Counted from the first letter of the stretch, positions 25,606 to 34,471 are shown. The stretch: DNA of 64,000 nt from Ktedonosporobacter rubrisoli (GCF_004208415.1 NZ_CP035758.1:9858001-9922000), one strand, 5' to 3'. The notes: generated from the letters alone by a model not told the origin. Program-made: numbers and translations.

Positions 25606-26097
25606 ATGACCGTGCAGAACACCTCTATACCTGATATGTATGAGCGTCTGAAGCTCTTGCAACGTTATCGCCATATTGCGATTGTGGGCATCTCGGCCGA
25701 TCAGTATCGCCCCAGCCATTTTGTGGCTATCTACTTGCAGGCTGAGGGCTATGATATTGTGCTGGTAAACCCGCGTTATGCTGGTAGTACTCTGCTTGGC
25801 AAGCGTGTGTATGCCTCTTTGACTGAAGCGAAGGAGGCCGGAGAGCAGATCGAGATTGTTGATGTATTCCGCAAGGCGCAGGATACCTTGCCCATTGCCC
25901 AGGAAGCTATCAAGATTGGGGCTAAAGCTGTCTGGCTGCAGTTGGGCATTCGCAATGATGGCGTGGGCAAGGTTGTGCAGGATGCTGGCCTGCTCTTCAT
26001 CCAAGATAGGTGCATTAAGATGGAGCATGCAAGGTTTTTCGGTGGCTTACATACGGTTGGGCTAAATACTGGCGTGATTCTATCGCGCAAGCTGTAA
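25606..26097 (+). CDS. CoA-binding domain protein (YccU type)
   Basis: The 163-residue protein starts after AGAGGAAG. It is a single Rossmann-like CoA-binding domain: HIAIVGISADQYRPSHFVAIYLQAEGYDIVLVNPRYAGSTLLGKRVYASL, then IEIVDVFRKAQ, AVWLQLGI and a C-terminal IQDRCIKMEHARFFGG. This is the domain found at the N-terminus of ADP-forming acyl-CoA synthetases and in stand-alone YccU proteins. It sits 18 bases before the xylulokinase gene and is probably cotranscribed. Its biochemical role is unknown. Confidence 0.92.
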   Translation: MTVQNTSIPDMYERLKLLQRYRHIAIVGISADQYRPSHFVAIYLQAEGYDIVLVNPRYAGSTLLGKRVYASLTEAKEAGEQIEIVDVFRKAQDTLPIAQEAIKIGAKAVWLQLGIRNDGVGKVVQDAGLLFIQDRCIKMEHARFFGGLHTVGLNTGVILSRKL

Positions 26098-26115
26098 GAA
26101 AAGGTCCTGTAATCT

Positions 26116-27654
26116 ATGCAAACCTTACTCGGCATTGATCTCGGTACAACCGGCGTCAAAGCTGCACTCTTCGCTGTTGAAGATGGCCGGGTTTTAGCCG
26201 ACGCCTTTATTGATTATCCTCTGTTTCATCCCCAACCTGGCTGGGCTGAGCAACGTCCTTCTGATTGGTGGCAGGCGACAGTTACAGCTATTCGTGCCTG
26301 CCTCGATGCGGCATCTAAGCAAGGAATTCAGCCCTCTGAAGTAAAAGGTTTGGGTCTCTCTGGACAAATGCATGGTGTCGTCCTGCTCGATGCGGCGCAG
26401 CAGGTGTTGCGCCCTTGTATTATCTGGGCTGACCAGCGCAGCGAGGCTCAGAGCCGCTGGATAACCGAGAAGATTGGCGCCGAGCAGCTCATTGCGTATG
26501 TGAGCAATCCGGCCCTGACAGGTTTCTCCGCTCCTAAGCTGCTCTGGATACGCGATAATGAGCCAGAGATATTTGCCAGAGCGCGTAAGTTGCTGTTACC
26601 TAAAGATTATATTCGCTATTTGCTTACAGGGGTGCAGGCCATGGAGATTTCCGATGCGGCTGGCACCTGTTTGCTTGATGTAAAGCGGGGAGCGTGGTCG
26701 CAGGAAGTTTTGCAGGCCCTCGATATTAATCCCGAGCTTTTGCCGCCTGTTGTGCCAGCTGATGCGGCGAGCGGTACGATTACGGCCGAAGTCGCGTCGC
26801 TGACGGGCTTGCCGGTCGGAACGCCTGTGGCGGGCGGCGGAGCTGATAATGCTTGTGGCGCGGTCGGCAATGGCGTGGTAAAGCCAGGCCTGGCTCTTGT
26901 CTCGATTGGTACAAGCGGTATTGTCCTGGCTTATGCTAGCAGTCCGCAGGTCGATAGATCCGGTCCAGTGCCGCGCGTGCATACCTTTAATCATGCGGTT
27001 AGGGATGCCTGGTATCTCATGGGAGTCACACAAGGAGCTGGCCTGTCCCTGCGCTGGGTGCGCGATAATATTGGTTTGCCCGAACGCGCGCTGGAACGCT
27101 GGACAGGAGTGGATGCCTATGATCATCTCACGAAGGAGGCTGAGAGCGTTCCGCCAGGCAGCGAAGGCCTGATATTTTTACCTTATCTCCAGGGCGAGCG
27201 CACTCCTCATCTCGATGCTTATGCGCGTGGTGGCTGGCTTGGGCTGACGGCCAGCCATGACCGCCGTCATCTTGTGCGTGCCGTGCTAGAAGGTGTTGCC
27301 TTTAGCTTGAAGGATTGCTTTGCGATTATTCGCGAGCAGGGGCTACAGTTGGATCAGATGCGTGCTACCGGTGGAGGCGCAAAAAGCGCTCTCTGGCGCC
27401 AGATTATCGCTGATGTGCTTGGTACTGAACTTGTGTTGACGAATGCAACCGAGGGGCCGGCTTTCGGGGCAGCTTTGCTCGCTGGCGTGGCAGGCGGCGT
27501 TTACACATCGGTGGTGGAAGCGTGTGAGCAGACCGTGCGGGTCGTTGAGCGAACAGAGCCCGATGTAGAGCATGCCGAGGCCTATGCTCAGGCGTATGAG
27601 ACATATCGTGCTCTCTATCCAGCCTTGAAGCCGATTATGCGTCGCCCGGCTTAA
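26116..27654 (+). CDS. xylB: Xylulokinase
   Basis: XylB phosphorylates D-xylulose to xylulose 5-phosphate with ATP, feeding the pentose phosphate pathway. The 512-residue FGGY-family protein has LLGIDLGTTGVKAALF (phosphate loop 1), GLGLSGQMHGVVLLD with the xylulose-contacting residues, IIWADQRSEAQ (catalytic Asp), SAPKLLWIRDNEPEIF, GGGADNACGAVGNGVV, LVSIGTSGIVLAY, LPYLQGERTPHLD and RATGGGAKSALWRQI. It is complete. No xylose isomerase or transporter gene lies in the window. The upstream partner is a CoA-binding protein. Confidence 0.95.
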   Translation: MQTLLGIDLGTTGVKAALFAVEDGRVLADAFIDYPLFHPQPGWAEQRPSDWWQATVTAIRACLDAASKQGIQPSEVKGLGLSGQMHGVVLLDAAQQVLRPCIIWADQRSEAQSRWITEKIGAEQLIAYVSNPALTGFSAPKLLWIRDNEPEIFARARKLLLPKDYIRYLLTGVQAMEISDAAGTCLLDVKRGAWSQEVLQALDINPELLPPVVPADAASGTITAEVASLTGLPVGTPVAGGGADNACGAVGNGVVKPGLALVSIGTSGIVLAYASSPQVDRSGPVPRVHTFNHAVRDAWYLMGVTQGAGLSLRWVRDNIGLPERALERWTGVDAYDHLTKEAESVPPGSEGLIFLPYLQGERTPHLDAYARGGWLGLTASHDRRHLVRAVLEGVAFSLKDCFAIIREQGLQLDQMRATGGGAKSALWRQIIADVLGTELVLTNATEGPAFGAALLAGVAGGVYTSVVEACEQTVRVVERTEPDVEHAEAYAQAYETYRALYPALKPIMRRPA

Positions 27655-27769
27655 GCAGCTGTGGAGAAGGGATAGCGCCAATGTCCATCTCGCCTTTGAC
27701 CTTTGTGGATCTCTTCAAATAGAAGCCTTGCAGCTTTTGGCAGATGAGAGATTAGAAGAGAGGCTGTTA

Positions 27770-28453
27770 GTGAGTTTTGCTGATACTCTGTTGACTGAAG
27801 ATCTGGAACCATTGCGTCAACGTCTGCTCTATCATCCTTTATGGATAGGGATAGAGAACGGAACGCTGGAAGTGGAGCGGCTGCGTATCTTCGCTTTGCA
27901 GGATTGGTGGTTAGTGCGCGAGGCATATCGCCTGGATGCTCTGGCTATTGCCGCAGCCCCTGATCTTGAAGTGCAGGAATTGCTATTGAGTAAGCTTGTT
28001 CCCAAGGTTGGGGGCTATAAATTACTCTTACGCTTTGGCGAGGCACTGGGCTTAGCTCAGGCGGATTTTGCTGCAGTTGAGCCGCTGGCGGGCTGTATGG
28101 CTCTGACCAACTTTTTCTACTGGATGCTGGCTTATGGCTCCCCAGGCGAGAAACTGGCCTCGGTAAGTGCCAGCGAAGATATCTTTATTCAAATATGTGC
28201 GCGTGTTGGTCCAGCCTTGATGCGGAATTATGGCTTAAATCAGGATCAGGTAGAATTTTTCTCTGCCCATGACGTTCTGGAAGCCTATGTTTCGCCTGTG
28301 GATCAGGCTTTACTGGCGCGCTTTGATACGCCTGAGGAGCGCCAGCGCATTACGCGTGCCGTGCGCTTGAGCCATGAGTTCGAACTGCTGTTTTATGATA
28401 CTGTGTTGAGTGTGGTCATAGAAAAGCCTGCTCCTTCTAGCTCTCAAGGGTGA
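27770..28453 (+). CDS. TenA / haem-oxygenase-like fold protein
   Basis: The frame starts earlier (TTG 27728), but GTG 27770 has AGAGAGG six bases upstream and gives a typical N-terminus (SFADTLLTEDLEPLRQRLLYHPLW). The protein is all-helical and resembles the TenA/PqqC/haem-oxygenase-like superfamily: HPLWIGIENGTLEVERLRIFALQDWWLVREAYR for helices 1-2 and FFSAHDVLEAYV plus LSHEFELLFYDTVL for the C-terminal helices. The H-x3-E and H-x-x-E pairs recall the metal-binding type of this fold, but the Cys of thiaminase II is not evident. It lies downstream of xylB without a clear functional link. Confidence 0.65.
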   Translation: MSFADTLLTEDLEPLRQRLLYHPLWIGIENGTLEVERLRIFALQDWWLVREAYRLDALAIAAAPDLEVQELLLSKLVPKVGGYKLLLRFGEALGLAQADFAAVEPLAGCMALTNFFYWMLAYGSPGEKLASVSASEDIFIQICARVGPALMRNYGLNQDQVEFFSAHDVLEAYVSPVDQALLARFDTPEERQRITRAVRLSHEFELLFYDTVLSVVIEKPAPSSSQG

Positions 28454-28494
28454 AGGGACTGGAGAACAGTTTGCTCAGCGACAGATAGAAATAG

Positions 28495-28519
28495 GCGCTC
28501 TCCACAATCCGGAGGGCGC
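28495..28519. terminator. Terminator-like hairpin between convergent genes
   Basis: GCGCTCTCC pairs with GGAGGGCGC (one G-U pair) around a 7-base loop. It lies between the TenA-like (+) and nucleotidyltransferase (-) genes. Confidence 0.6.
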
Positions 28520-28521
28520 TC

Positions 28522-29022
28522 TCATTGATATGGCTTGTGCAGCGTAATGCCAAAGTGAGTACGTAATAATTGCATATCGTGCCAATCATCCTCATCCGGC
28601 TCGTATCCGTAATGGCAGTCGGCCTGGACTTCGGGCGAAATGCAACTTACAACCTGTCCATCGATTGTGCCCCGGGTCGTAAAGCCCTGTGCTGCATAAC
28701 TAAATGCCTGGCCATCCGGCAGTTGCTGTATGCCGGCTCCGTTACGATCAAAGGTGACCGGGTGAAAATCTATCTGGCGCGTGTTATGATCCTGAAAAAC
28801 AATTCTGTTGGGAAGCTCATCCTCTTGCGCTGCAAAGCCTTTTAGCGCAAGCGCTTGCTGAGCTTGCTCAACCTGCTTCAGATTAATGACAAGATCCAGG
28901 TCGGAGTGCGTGCGTGTTTGCCTGCCGATAAGGGCATCAATACCCCAGCCACCATCTAGCCAGACTTTAATACCTGCCTGCTCAAGTATATTTAGTATCT
29001 CAAGTACATCGCGATTGCGCAT
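28522..29022 (-). CDS. Aminoglycoside/lincosamide nucleotidyltransferase-like protein
   Basis: The 166-residue protein starts after GGAGAGGAGAA. The N-terminal half has the DNA polymerase beta-like nucleotidyltransferase signature VWLDGGWGIDALIGRQTRTHSDLDLVI, that is GG-W and the D-x-D metal site in the usual spacing. The middle has RQIDFHPVTFDRNG, with a third acidic residue. It is close in layout to lincosamide (Lnu) and ANT(2'')-like adenylyltransferases, which inactivate antibiotics by adding AMP. The enzyme is complete in length for that family. Whether it confers resistance cannot be read from the sequence; environmental relatives may act on other substrates. Confidence 0.82.
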   Translation of the reverse strand: MRNRDVLEILNILEQAGIKVWLDGGWGIDALIGRQTRTHSDLDLVINLKQVEQAQQALALKGFAAQEDELPNRIVFQDHNTRQIDFHPVTFDRNGAGIQQLPDGQAFSYAAQGFTTRGTIDGQVVSCISPEVQADCHYGYEPDEDDWHDMQLLRTHFGITLHKPYQ

Positions 29023-29085
29023 GTCTGTTCTCCTCTCCTCTACTTGCTAGAGGAAGTATAACATGCATGTCTCGTCAAACTTCCT

Positions 29086-29925
29086 CTAGCACACGCCCTC
29101 AGTAGCATGTAGAGGGACAAAAGAAAGCTGTAGGCATCCCGTAAGCGGGTGTCTTCCCGTAACCGCGTGAACATGAAAAACTTGCTTGATAATCTCTGGT
29201 GTCAGGGCTTGCTCTGGTGTTCCTTCAGCGATGATTTCTCCTTGCGCGAGAACGTAGAGGCGCTGGCAGTAGGCCGCGGCAAGGTTGAGATCGTGGAGCG
29301 TAAGCAGAGTGGTAATCCCAATAGTGTGCACGAGCTCAAGAAGCTCAAGCTGGTGTTGGATATCAAGGTGATTGGTTGGTTCATCAAGGATGAAGAGTTG
29401 AGGCTGCTGGGCCAGGGCCCGTGCGACCAGGACGCGCTGTTTCTCACCGCCTGAGAGCGTGGCGTAGCTACGTGCCGAGAAGCTGAGCATTTGCACTCGT
29501 TCTAAGGCCTGCGTCACGATCTCTTCGTCGTCCTGGTTATCTCTAGCCAGCATGCCTTTATGTGGGATGCGCCCCATCTTTACAATCTCGCGCACGGTAA
29601 ACTCAAAATCGTGTGGCGACTCCTGTACGACCACGCCTGTGCGCCGGGCTGACTCGCGTGCGCTTAACTTCCATACATCATCTGTATTAAGCAAGATCTG
29701 GCCTGCGCGAGGGCGTAATATGCGATAGACCGTACGCAGTAAAGTCGATTTGCCGCTCCCATTAGGTCCAATCAAGCCAACGAGCTCACCGGGCTTAACG
29801 TGCATATTCACAGCTTTCACGATGCGCCGGCCTGCCAATTCGGCGCTAACATTTCTGGCCTCCAGGTGCATTGATGTTGCAGTGAGATCCCGTTGCTTGT
29901 CACTTCTGTTAGCTAATCGCTGCAT
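29086..29925 (-). CDS. Iron-siderophore/cobalamin ABC transporter ATP-binding protein (FecE type)
   Basis: The 279-residue protein starts at ATG 29925 with GAAAGGTGA upstream. It has Walker A GPNGSGKSTLL, Q-loop VVQESPHDF, the signature LSGGEKQRVLVARALAQ, Walker B LFILDEPTNHLD and the switch His in LLTLHDLNLA. It belongs to the FecE/FepC/BtuD group by its EPTNHLD and AAAYCQRLYVLAQGEIIAEGTPEQ segments. It powers the permease encoded two bases upstream, and is the third gene of a binding protein-permease-ATPase operon. Confidence 0.94.
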   Translation of the reverse strand: MQRLANRSDKQRDLTATSMHLEARNVSAELAGRRIVKAVNMHVKPGELVGLIGPNGSGKSTLLRTVYRILRPRAGQILLNTDDVWKLSARESARRTGVVVQESPHDFEFTVREIVKMGRIPHKGMLARDNQDDEEIVTQALERVQMLSFSARSYATLSGGEKQRVLVARALAQQPQLFILDEPTNHLDIQHQLELLELVHTIGITTLLTLHDLNLAAAYCQRLYVLAQGEIIAEGTPEQALTPEIIKQVFHVHAVTGRHPLTGCLQLSFVPLHATEGVC

Positions 29926-29927
29926 GT

Positions 29928-31043
29928 TTATATGTCACCTTTCTGCGCGGATTTGTCGCGGCGGCTGAGTAACCAGAGAAAAAAAGGGCCGCCAAGTATA
30001 GCCGTCATAATTCCTACTGGGAGCTCCTGTGGTGCGATAAGCAAGCGCCCGAGCAAGTCGACAAGGATAAGATAGAGAGCTCCACCTAGCGCCACAAGAG
30101 GTAAAAGACGACGATGATTAGCTCCTACAAAAAAGCGGATGATATGTGGAAGCATGAGCCCTACAAAACCAATTGCCCCGCTTACAGAGACTGCAATTCC
30201 TACGAGTAAGGAAGTCAACACAAAAAGTTGGAGGCGAAAGCGGGGCAGGTTAATGCCCAATGCCGTTGCGCTCTCTTCGCCCATCAGCAGGGCATTGAGC
30301 TGACGTGCCTGTAGAATAAGGAGCAGGGTGATCAGAAAGAGCAAGAGCGCTGGCAGACCAAGATCAGACCAGGTAGCAGTAGCTAGCGAGCCAGCAAGCC
30401 AGTATAGTACACCGGCGACACCTCCGCCCGGCCGGCTTGAGATCAGGACAAGGTAACTCGTCACGGCTTGCAATGTATAACCAAGGGCAATTCCGGCTAG
30501 CAGTAAGCGCATGGGTACGACGCGGCCTCCCTGTTGGGCTAGCAGGTATACCAGCAGCATAGTAATAAGGGCTCCTGCAAAGGCGGAGGCCTGAAATGAG
30601 AGGCCGATAAGAAGGGTGGGTCCCAATGTCAGGACAGCAACCGCGCCTACCGATGCCCCTGAAGAGATGCCGAAGATGTAGGGATCAGCAAGCGGATTGC
30701 GTACCAGAGCCTGTAAGGTGGTGCCGCTGACAGCCAGAGCAGCGCCTACAATTCCTGCTAGCAACACACGGGGTAGGCGAAAGGTCCAGACGATGCTATC
30801 TTCTGTCGGATCGATAGCTTGCCAGGCCAGCTTCCCTTGCGAAAGGTGGCTGACGAGAATATTGCAGACGTGCTGAAACGAGAGCGAGGCAGCACCTGTC
30901 GCAACGGAAAGGATAATCGCTCCCACCAGAGCGAGGCCTAGCCCGCTCAGAAGGAGCCAGAAATAGTAAGTAGAACGTGCGCTGTCAGTTCGCATATGCT
31001 CCATATGTTGTGATGCTTGCCTGGATTTAGCTGAGATACTCAT
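29928..31043 (-). CDS. Iron-siderophore/cobalamin ABC transporter permease (FecCD family)
   Basis: I chose ATG 31043 (MSISAKSRQ), which overlaps the stop of the binding protein gene (ATGA); the frame continues upstream inside that gene. The 371-residue membrane protein has about ten membrane segments and the FecCD signature segments FRLPRVLLAGIVGAALAVSGTTLQALVRNPLADPYIFGISSGA and SVSGAIGFVGLMLPHIIRFFVGANHRRLLP. It ends PVGIMTAILGGPFFLWLLSR. It forms the channel for the substrate handed over by the lipoprotein. Confidence 0.95.
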   Translation of the reverse strand: MSISAKSRQASQHMEHMRTDSARSTYYFWLLLSGLGLALVGAIILSVATGAASLSFQHVCNILVSHLSQGKLAWQAIDPTEDSIVWTFRLPRVLLAGIVGAALAVSGTTLQALVRNPLADPYIFGISSGASVGAVAVLTLGPTLLIGLSFQASAFAGALITMLLVYLLAQQGGRVVPMRLLLAGIALGYTLQAVTSYLVLISSRPGGGVAGVLYWLAGSLATATWSDLGLPALLLFLITLLLILQARQLNALLMGEESATALGINLPRFRLQLFVLTSLLVGIAVSVSGAIGFVGLMLPHIIRFFVGANHRRLLPLVALGGALYLILVDLLGRLLIAPQELPVGIMTAILGGPFFLWLLSRRDKSAQKGDI

Positions 31044-32104
31044 GCGAAAACCTCTGGATGCAAAGTATGCGCCAGCGTTTCTACGGTATTTGGCATAAAA
31101 AGCCCTATATCCCACTGGTTGGCCTCAATGGTGATAGTTCGGTGCTGCCTGGAAGCCGGGATATTTGGATATGTTGTGAACAAGTATGAGGTAAGTCTTG
31201 CCGCGTCAGCATCCTTGTAATGGATAAGCACATATACCTCGGGCTTTTGGATAGCCAGAGCCTCCTGGCTTATTGAAGGATAGGTTTGATTCTGGGCCGC
31301 AAAAAGATTATTTCCCCCGGCCAGGCGCAATATATCGGTGTAGATACCAGCGCCGATGAATGTAAAGGGTGGTTGCATCTGGGTAGCGGAGAAATCTGGC
31401 ATGGCGATAACGGGGGTAAGAGGACGATGCGCAAGGCGCTTCTGTATGGCTTCAACGCGCGCTCGCATGGAGTTGACAAGCGTCTGGGCTCGGGCTTCAA
31501 TGCTAAAGATGCGTCCGATATTGAGAATATCCTCATAGACGCTAGTGGCCTGCACATGGATAGAGTCTGGCGCACATTCGCCGCTCATGCCATAAATCTG
31601 GGCTCCTATAGCATTAAATTGCTCCTGGGTAACTGAGCCATAAGAGGCGAGAAAGTCGCCGGCAGGATAGGCAGAGAAGACAAAATCGGCATGCAAGCTT
31701 AGCACTTTTTCCTTGGGCGGGACTGTTAGCATGCTGCCTCCAAGGTCATTGAGATGTTTATACTGGGCGTCAAACTCAGGTTGGGGCTGATACACCGATC
31801 CAAAGTAAATACCGACGATATGTTTCTCTAAACCTAACTTGAGCAGGATGTCGGTAGTAGTTTGATAGGTTGAGATGACCCGCTCTGGCGGTTTAGTAAA
31901 GATAAGTGTATGGCCACAATTCTGTAGAGTGACAGGTTTATAGGTGCCAGGCTCTGGAGGGGCTGACTGCTTAGAATTCGGTTGAGGTATGCCACAGGCT
32001 GCCAACTGTAAAGTGAGCAGGGCGAGAAAGATAGATACTATAGTATGTAGAAAATGTTGTCTGGACCTTGATATATCCATAATAGTTTTCCTGTTTGTAT
32101 TCAT
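31040..32104 (-). CDS. Iron-siderophore ABC transporter substrate-binding lipoprotein
   Basis: ATG 32104 (MNTNRKTIM) is chosen: GAGGAG lies seven bases upstream, and the alternative at 32125 lacks a site and would overlap a palindrome. The protein has a lipoprotein signal, with a hydrophobic stretch and lipobox LAAC at Cys37. It then shows the FepB/BtuF-type fold: ERVISTYQTTTDILLKLGLEKHIVGIY, HADFVFSAY, EDILNIGRIF, and the C-terminal KPEVYVLIHYKDAD. It is anchored outside the membrane and delivers a metal chelate to the permease. A candidate regulatory palindrome lies just upstream at 32120-32140. Confidence 0.92.
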   Translation of the reverse strand: MNTNRKTIMDISRSRQHFLHTIVSIFLALLTLQLAACGIPQPNSKQSAPPEPGTYKPVTLQNCGHTLIFTKPPERVISTYQTTTDILLKLGLEKHIVGIYFGSVYQPQPEFDAQYKHLNDLGGSMLTVPPKEKVLSLHADFVFSAYPAGDFLASYGSVTQEQFNAIGAQIYGMSGECAPDSIHVQATSVYEDILNIGRIFSIEARAQTLVNSMRARVEAIQKRLAHRPLTPVIAMPDFSATQMQPPFTFIGAGIYTDILRLAGGNNLFAAQNQTYPSISQEALAIQKPEVYVLIHYKDADAARLTSYLFTTYPNIPASRQHRTITIEANQWDIGLFMPNTVETLAHTLHPEVFA

Positions 32105-32119
32105 AACATCTCCTCGCCG

Positions 32120-32140
32120 CTTCATGAAAATGATATGAAG
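32120..32140 (-). promoter_or_regulatory. Palindromic candidate operator upstream of the iron transport operon
   Basis: CTTCAT-GAAAATGAT-ATGAAG is an inverted repeat with 6-bp arms. It lies 16 bases upstream of the transporter operon start. It could bind Fur or the DtxR-type regulator encoded at 51 kb, but it does not closely match either consensus. Confidence 0.3.
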
Positions 32141-32220
32141 TCCTCACCATCTAGCAGGGAGATAGCTGCTTTTATGGTCCGCGGCTGGATCTGAGATGAA
32201 CAGTTTTCGGCACAGCGGGT

Positions 32221-32865
32221 TTAGCGTCGTTTGCCTTCACGCAATAAACTCTGGGCCTTTTCGATGATAGCTTGCGTTGTTTTATGGGGCGCTCCTGAAG
32301 CAAAAGGTGGCTGAGGATCGTATTCAAGGGCAAGCTGTATAGCCTGCGCTGTCTCGGTATCGGTTAGCTGGCTGGCGAGGAAGAGGGCCATATCGATACC
32401 AGCCGAGACGCCAGCAGCCGTGACAATTTTGCCATCCTGGACATAGCGCTCTGCAATGTAGGTTGCTCCATAGTTGGACTCAAGAAAGGGCCCGGCACTC
32501 CAATAGGTAGTAGCGCGTTTGCCTTTTAATAATCCTGCCGCTCCTAGAACCATTGCGCCCGTACATACAGAGGTGGTCCAGCGTGAAGTAGCATAGGCTG
32601 ATCGTACCCAGTCGAGAATTTGTTGATTTTGGGCGGCGGCAATTGTGCCCGTGTTTCCACCCGGGATAAGCAGGACATCAGGCTGCGGAACTTCTGTAAG
32701 CGTGGCCTCTGCCATCAAGGCTAGGGCGTTGGTGTCGGTGCGAATTGGCCCGTTGCTTTCCGCCACAAAACTGATAGTTGCGTTGGGAACACAGCTCAAA
32801 ACTTCGTAAGGACCTATTGCATCAAGGGCGGTCAGGCCGTCGTAAAGAAGAATGACTATCTGCAC
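32221..32865 (-). CDS. DJ-1/PfpI family protein, isonitrile hydratase-like
   Basis: The start is GTG 32865 with AGGAG upstream. The 214-residue protein has IVILLYDGLTALDAIGPYEVLS (acidic residue near position 15), DVLLIPGGNTGTIA, and the nucleophile elbow TTSVCTGAMVLGAAGLLKGKRATTYW with Cys101. Then follows DGKIVTAAGVSAGIDMALFLA. This arrangement matches the isonitrile hydratase/GlxA-like branch of the DJ-1 superfamily, where a Cys and an acidic residue hydrate isonitriles to N-formyl amides. There is no AraC-type DNA-binding domain. The true substrate is not certain. Confidence 0.9.
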   Translation of the reverse strand: MQIVILLYDGLTALDAIGPYEVLSCVPNATISFVAESNGPIRTDTNALALMAEATLTEVPQPDVLLIPGGNTGTIAAAQNQQILDWVRSAYATSRWTTSVCTGAMVLGAAGLLKGKRATTYWSAGPFLESNYGATYIAERYVQDGKIVTAAGVSAGIDMALFLASQLTDTETAQAIQLALEYDPQPPFASGAPHKTTQAIIEKAQSLLREGKRR

Positions 32866-33087
32866 GTCATCATCTCCTGTTGTATCGAATTAACTCAACT
32901 AAGCTCGTTGTGTCATGGTAATATGCACTGGTAGTATAGCTGGAGGAAAAGCGCGTAGTCCATTAGGAGAAGTTCCTATTTTTATCTGTAGGGTGTTGGA
33001 TGAAGCGACCTTATGTAAGGACTACAGCAAAGACTTGAGGAAAGAAAGACTCCACCGGTCCTCAACCTGAGAGATAGCGATATTGTA

Positions 33088-33126
33088 TGGCAAAGGAGGA
33101 TTGGAGGCCTGGCCCCCAACCTTTTG
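33088..33126 (-). terminator. Terminator-like hairpin after the deazaflavin-dependent gene
   Basis: GCAAA..GGA..TTGG near 33089-33106 pairs imperfectly with CCCAACcTTTTGC (33114-33126), downstream of the minus-strand gene ending at 33156. Confidence 0.4.
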
Positions 33127-33155
33127 CATCCTCACCATTGCAATGCGGATAGTGC

Positions 33156-33572
33156 TTACGAGTTTGTTTGCCTTTCAAGCAGGAAAACGGGGATTATGCG
33201 CTCAGTTTTCTTTTGATACTCGGCATAGTTTGGATATACAGCCACAGCCTTCGTAAAGGCCCGCTCGCGCTCCTCACCGCTTAGCAGCCTGGCGGTTGCT
33301 GTGAATGTTTCTTTTCCATCCTCAACGGTGATCTCGGGATTGGCGACCAGGTTGTGATACCACACGGGATTTTTTTCGGCGCCTCCTTTGGAACCAACTG
33401 CAAGGTAGCTATTCCCATAGGGAACCGCCATCAGAGGGTAGATATGCGGCTGTCCTGTTTTGGCACCTTTGATCGTAAGAAGGATTAAAGGACCCCAGCC
33501 CTTTACTTTGCCACCATTTGCACGAAATTCTTCAATTACGGGATTATTAAATTCATTCCAATCGCGACTCAT
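33156..33572 (-). CDS. Deazaflavin (F420)-dependent nitroreductase family protein (DDN-like)
   Basis: The 138-residue protein is a split-barrel of the Ddn type: NEFNNPVIEEFRANGGKVKGWGPLILLTIKGAKTGQPHIYPLMAVPYGNSYLAVGSKGGAEKNPVWYHNLVANPEITVE. The 'KTG...PL' and 'GSKGGA..NPxWYHNL' segments bind the deazaflavin cofactor in known relatives. These enzymes use F420H2 to reduce diverse substrates such as quinones. AGGAGA is 12 bases upstream of ATG 33572. Together with the LLM enzyme at 23 kb it suggests that the organism makes F420. Confidence 0.92.
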   Translation of the reverse strand: MSRDWNEFNNPVIEEFRANGGKVKGWGPLILLTIKGAKTGQPHIYPLMAVPYGNSYLAVGSKGGAEKNPVWYHNLVANPEITVEDGKETFTATARLLSGEERERAFTKAVAVYPNYAEYQKKTERIIPVFLLERQTNS

Positions 33573-33724
33573 TATCTTGCGTTTCTCCTCTTGGAAATAG
33601 AGCTAGAATTTGTTCTATATGGGCTCGTTTCTCTGCTCGGCTGCTTCTTTGAAGCATCTGAAGGGGCGCAGCAGAAAAATGTTGTATAGACTAAAACACT
33701 GGCCTGGGCTCTGCTTATTCCAGC

Positions 33725-34471
33725 TTATTTCTGCATTCCTGGTTGAACTACAGTTTTATAGTAATTGCAGAGATCGGTAATGACACATTTCTTGCAGCGG
33801 GGGCGTTCAAATACGCACACGCGCTGGCCATGGCGCAACAGCGCTTTATGGAAGTCATAAATGCTACGTGAATCTTGTGGCAAGAGCGCTTGCAAAAGGG
33901 AATGGGCTGCGTCGGCCGAAACCTTCTTGCCAATCAAGCCCAGGCGCCCCGAGACGCGATGAACGTGCACGTCGACTGGAAGTAAAGGAAGCTTGCAGCT
34001 AAAAAGTAGCACACAGGCAGTTGTTTTCGGTCCCACCCCTTCGAAGCGATTTAGCCATGTTGCCGCTTCATTGACGGGAAGCTCACATAAAAAATTGAGA
34101 TCAAGATTTCCCCGCTCCTCAGTAATCTGCCGCATAACGGCTTGAAGGCGGGGCACCTTTACTTCGGGCCAGTTCACATTAGCAATTGCTGCCTGCACCT
34201 GGTCGGTTGGGGCATCGCGCACGCCTTCCCATGAACCGAAAACTTCGAGCAGGTTAGCGTATGCTGCCGCTGTCTGCTCATCTCTGGTGCGATGAGAGAG
34301 TAGAATATCTACTAACTGGCTCATGGGATCTTTGGGCGAGAAAGGCAGTTCTCCATAGGCTTCAGTTAAGCGCTCTGTCACTTCTGCCGCTTTAGCCTTG
34401 AGAGCCTCGATATCTGTTGATGGGTAGCCATAGTCAGCAGGATTACGCACGCGCTTAGCAGGTTCTTTCAC
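33725..34471 (-). CDS. nth: Endonuclease III-like DNA glycosylase
   Basis: The start is GTG 34471 after GGAGGAAG. The 248-residue protein has the helix-hairpin-helix GPD fold: DILLSHRTRDEQTAAAY, then LNRFEGVGPKTTACVLLF with the catalytic Lys, and LPVDVHVHRVSGRLGLI with the catalytic Asp. It ends with the iron-sulfur loop CVFERPRCKKCVITDLC (C-x6-C-x2-C-x5-C). It removes oxidised pyrimidines and nicks the strand in base excision repair. An unusual N-terminal extension of about 30 residues (MKEPAKRVRNPADYGYPST) precedes the core; otherwise the length is normal. The first hairpin-loop residues differ slightly from Nth, so a related family member such as an AlkA-like or Nth2 protein is possible. 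Confidence 0.88.
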   Translation of the reverse strand: MKEPAKRVRNPADYGYPSTDIEALKAKAAEVTERLTEAYGELPFSPKDPMSQLVDILLSHRTRDEQTAAAYANLLEVFGSWEGVRDAPTDQVQAAIANVNWPEVKVPRLQAVMRQITEERGNLDLNFLCELPVNEAATWLNRFEGVGPKTTACVLLFSCKLPLLPVDVHVHRVSGRLGLIGKKVSADAAHSLLQALLPQDSRSIYDFHKALLRHGQRVCVFERPRCKKCVITDLCNYYKTVVQPGMQK

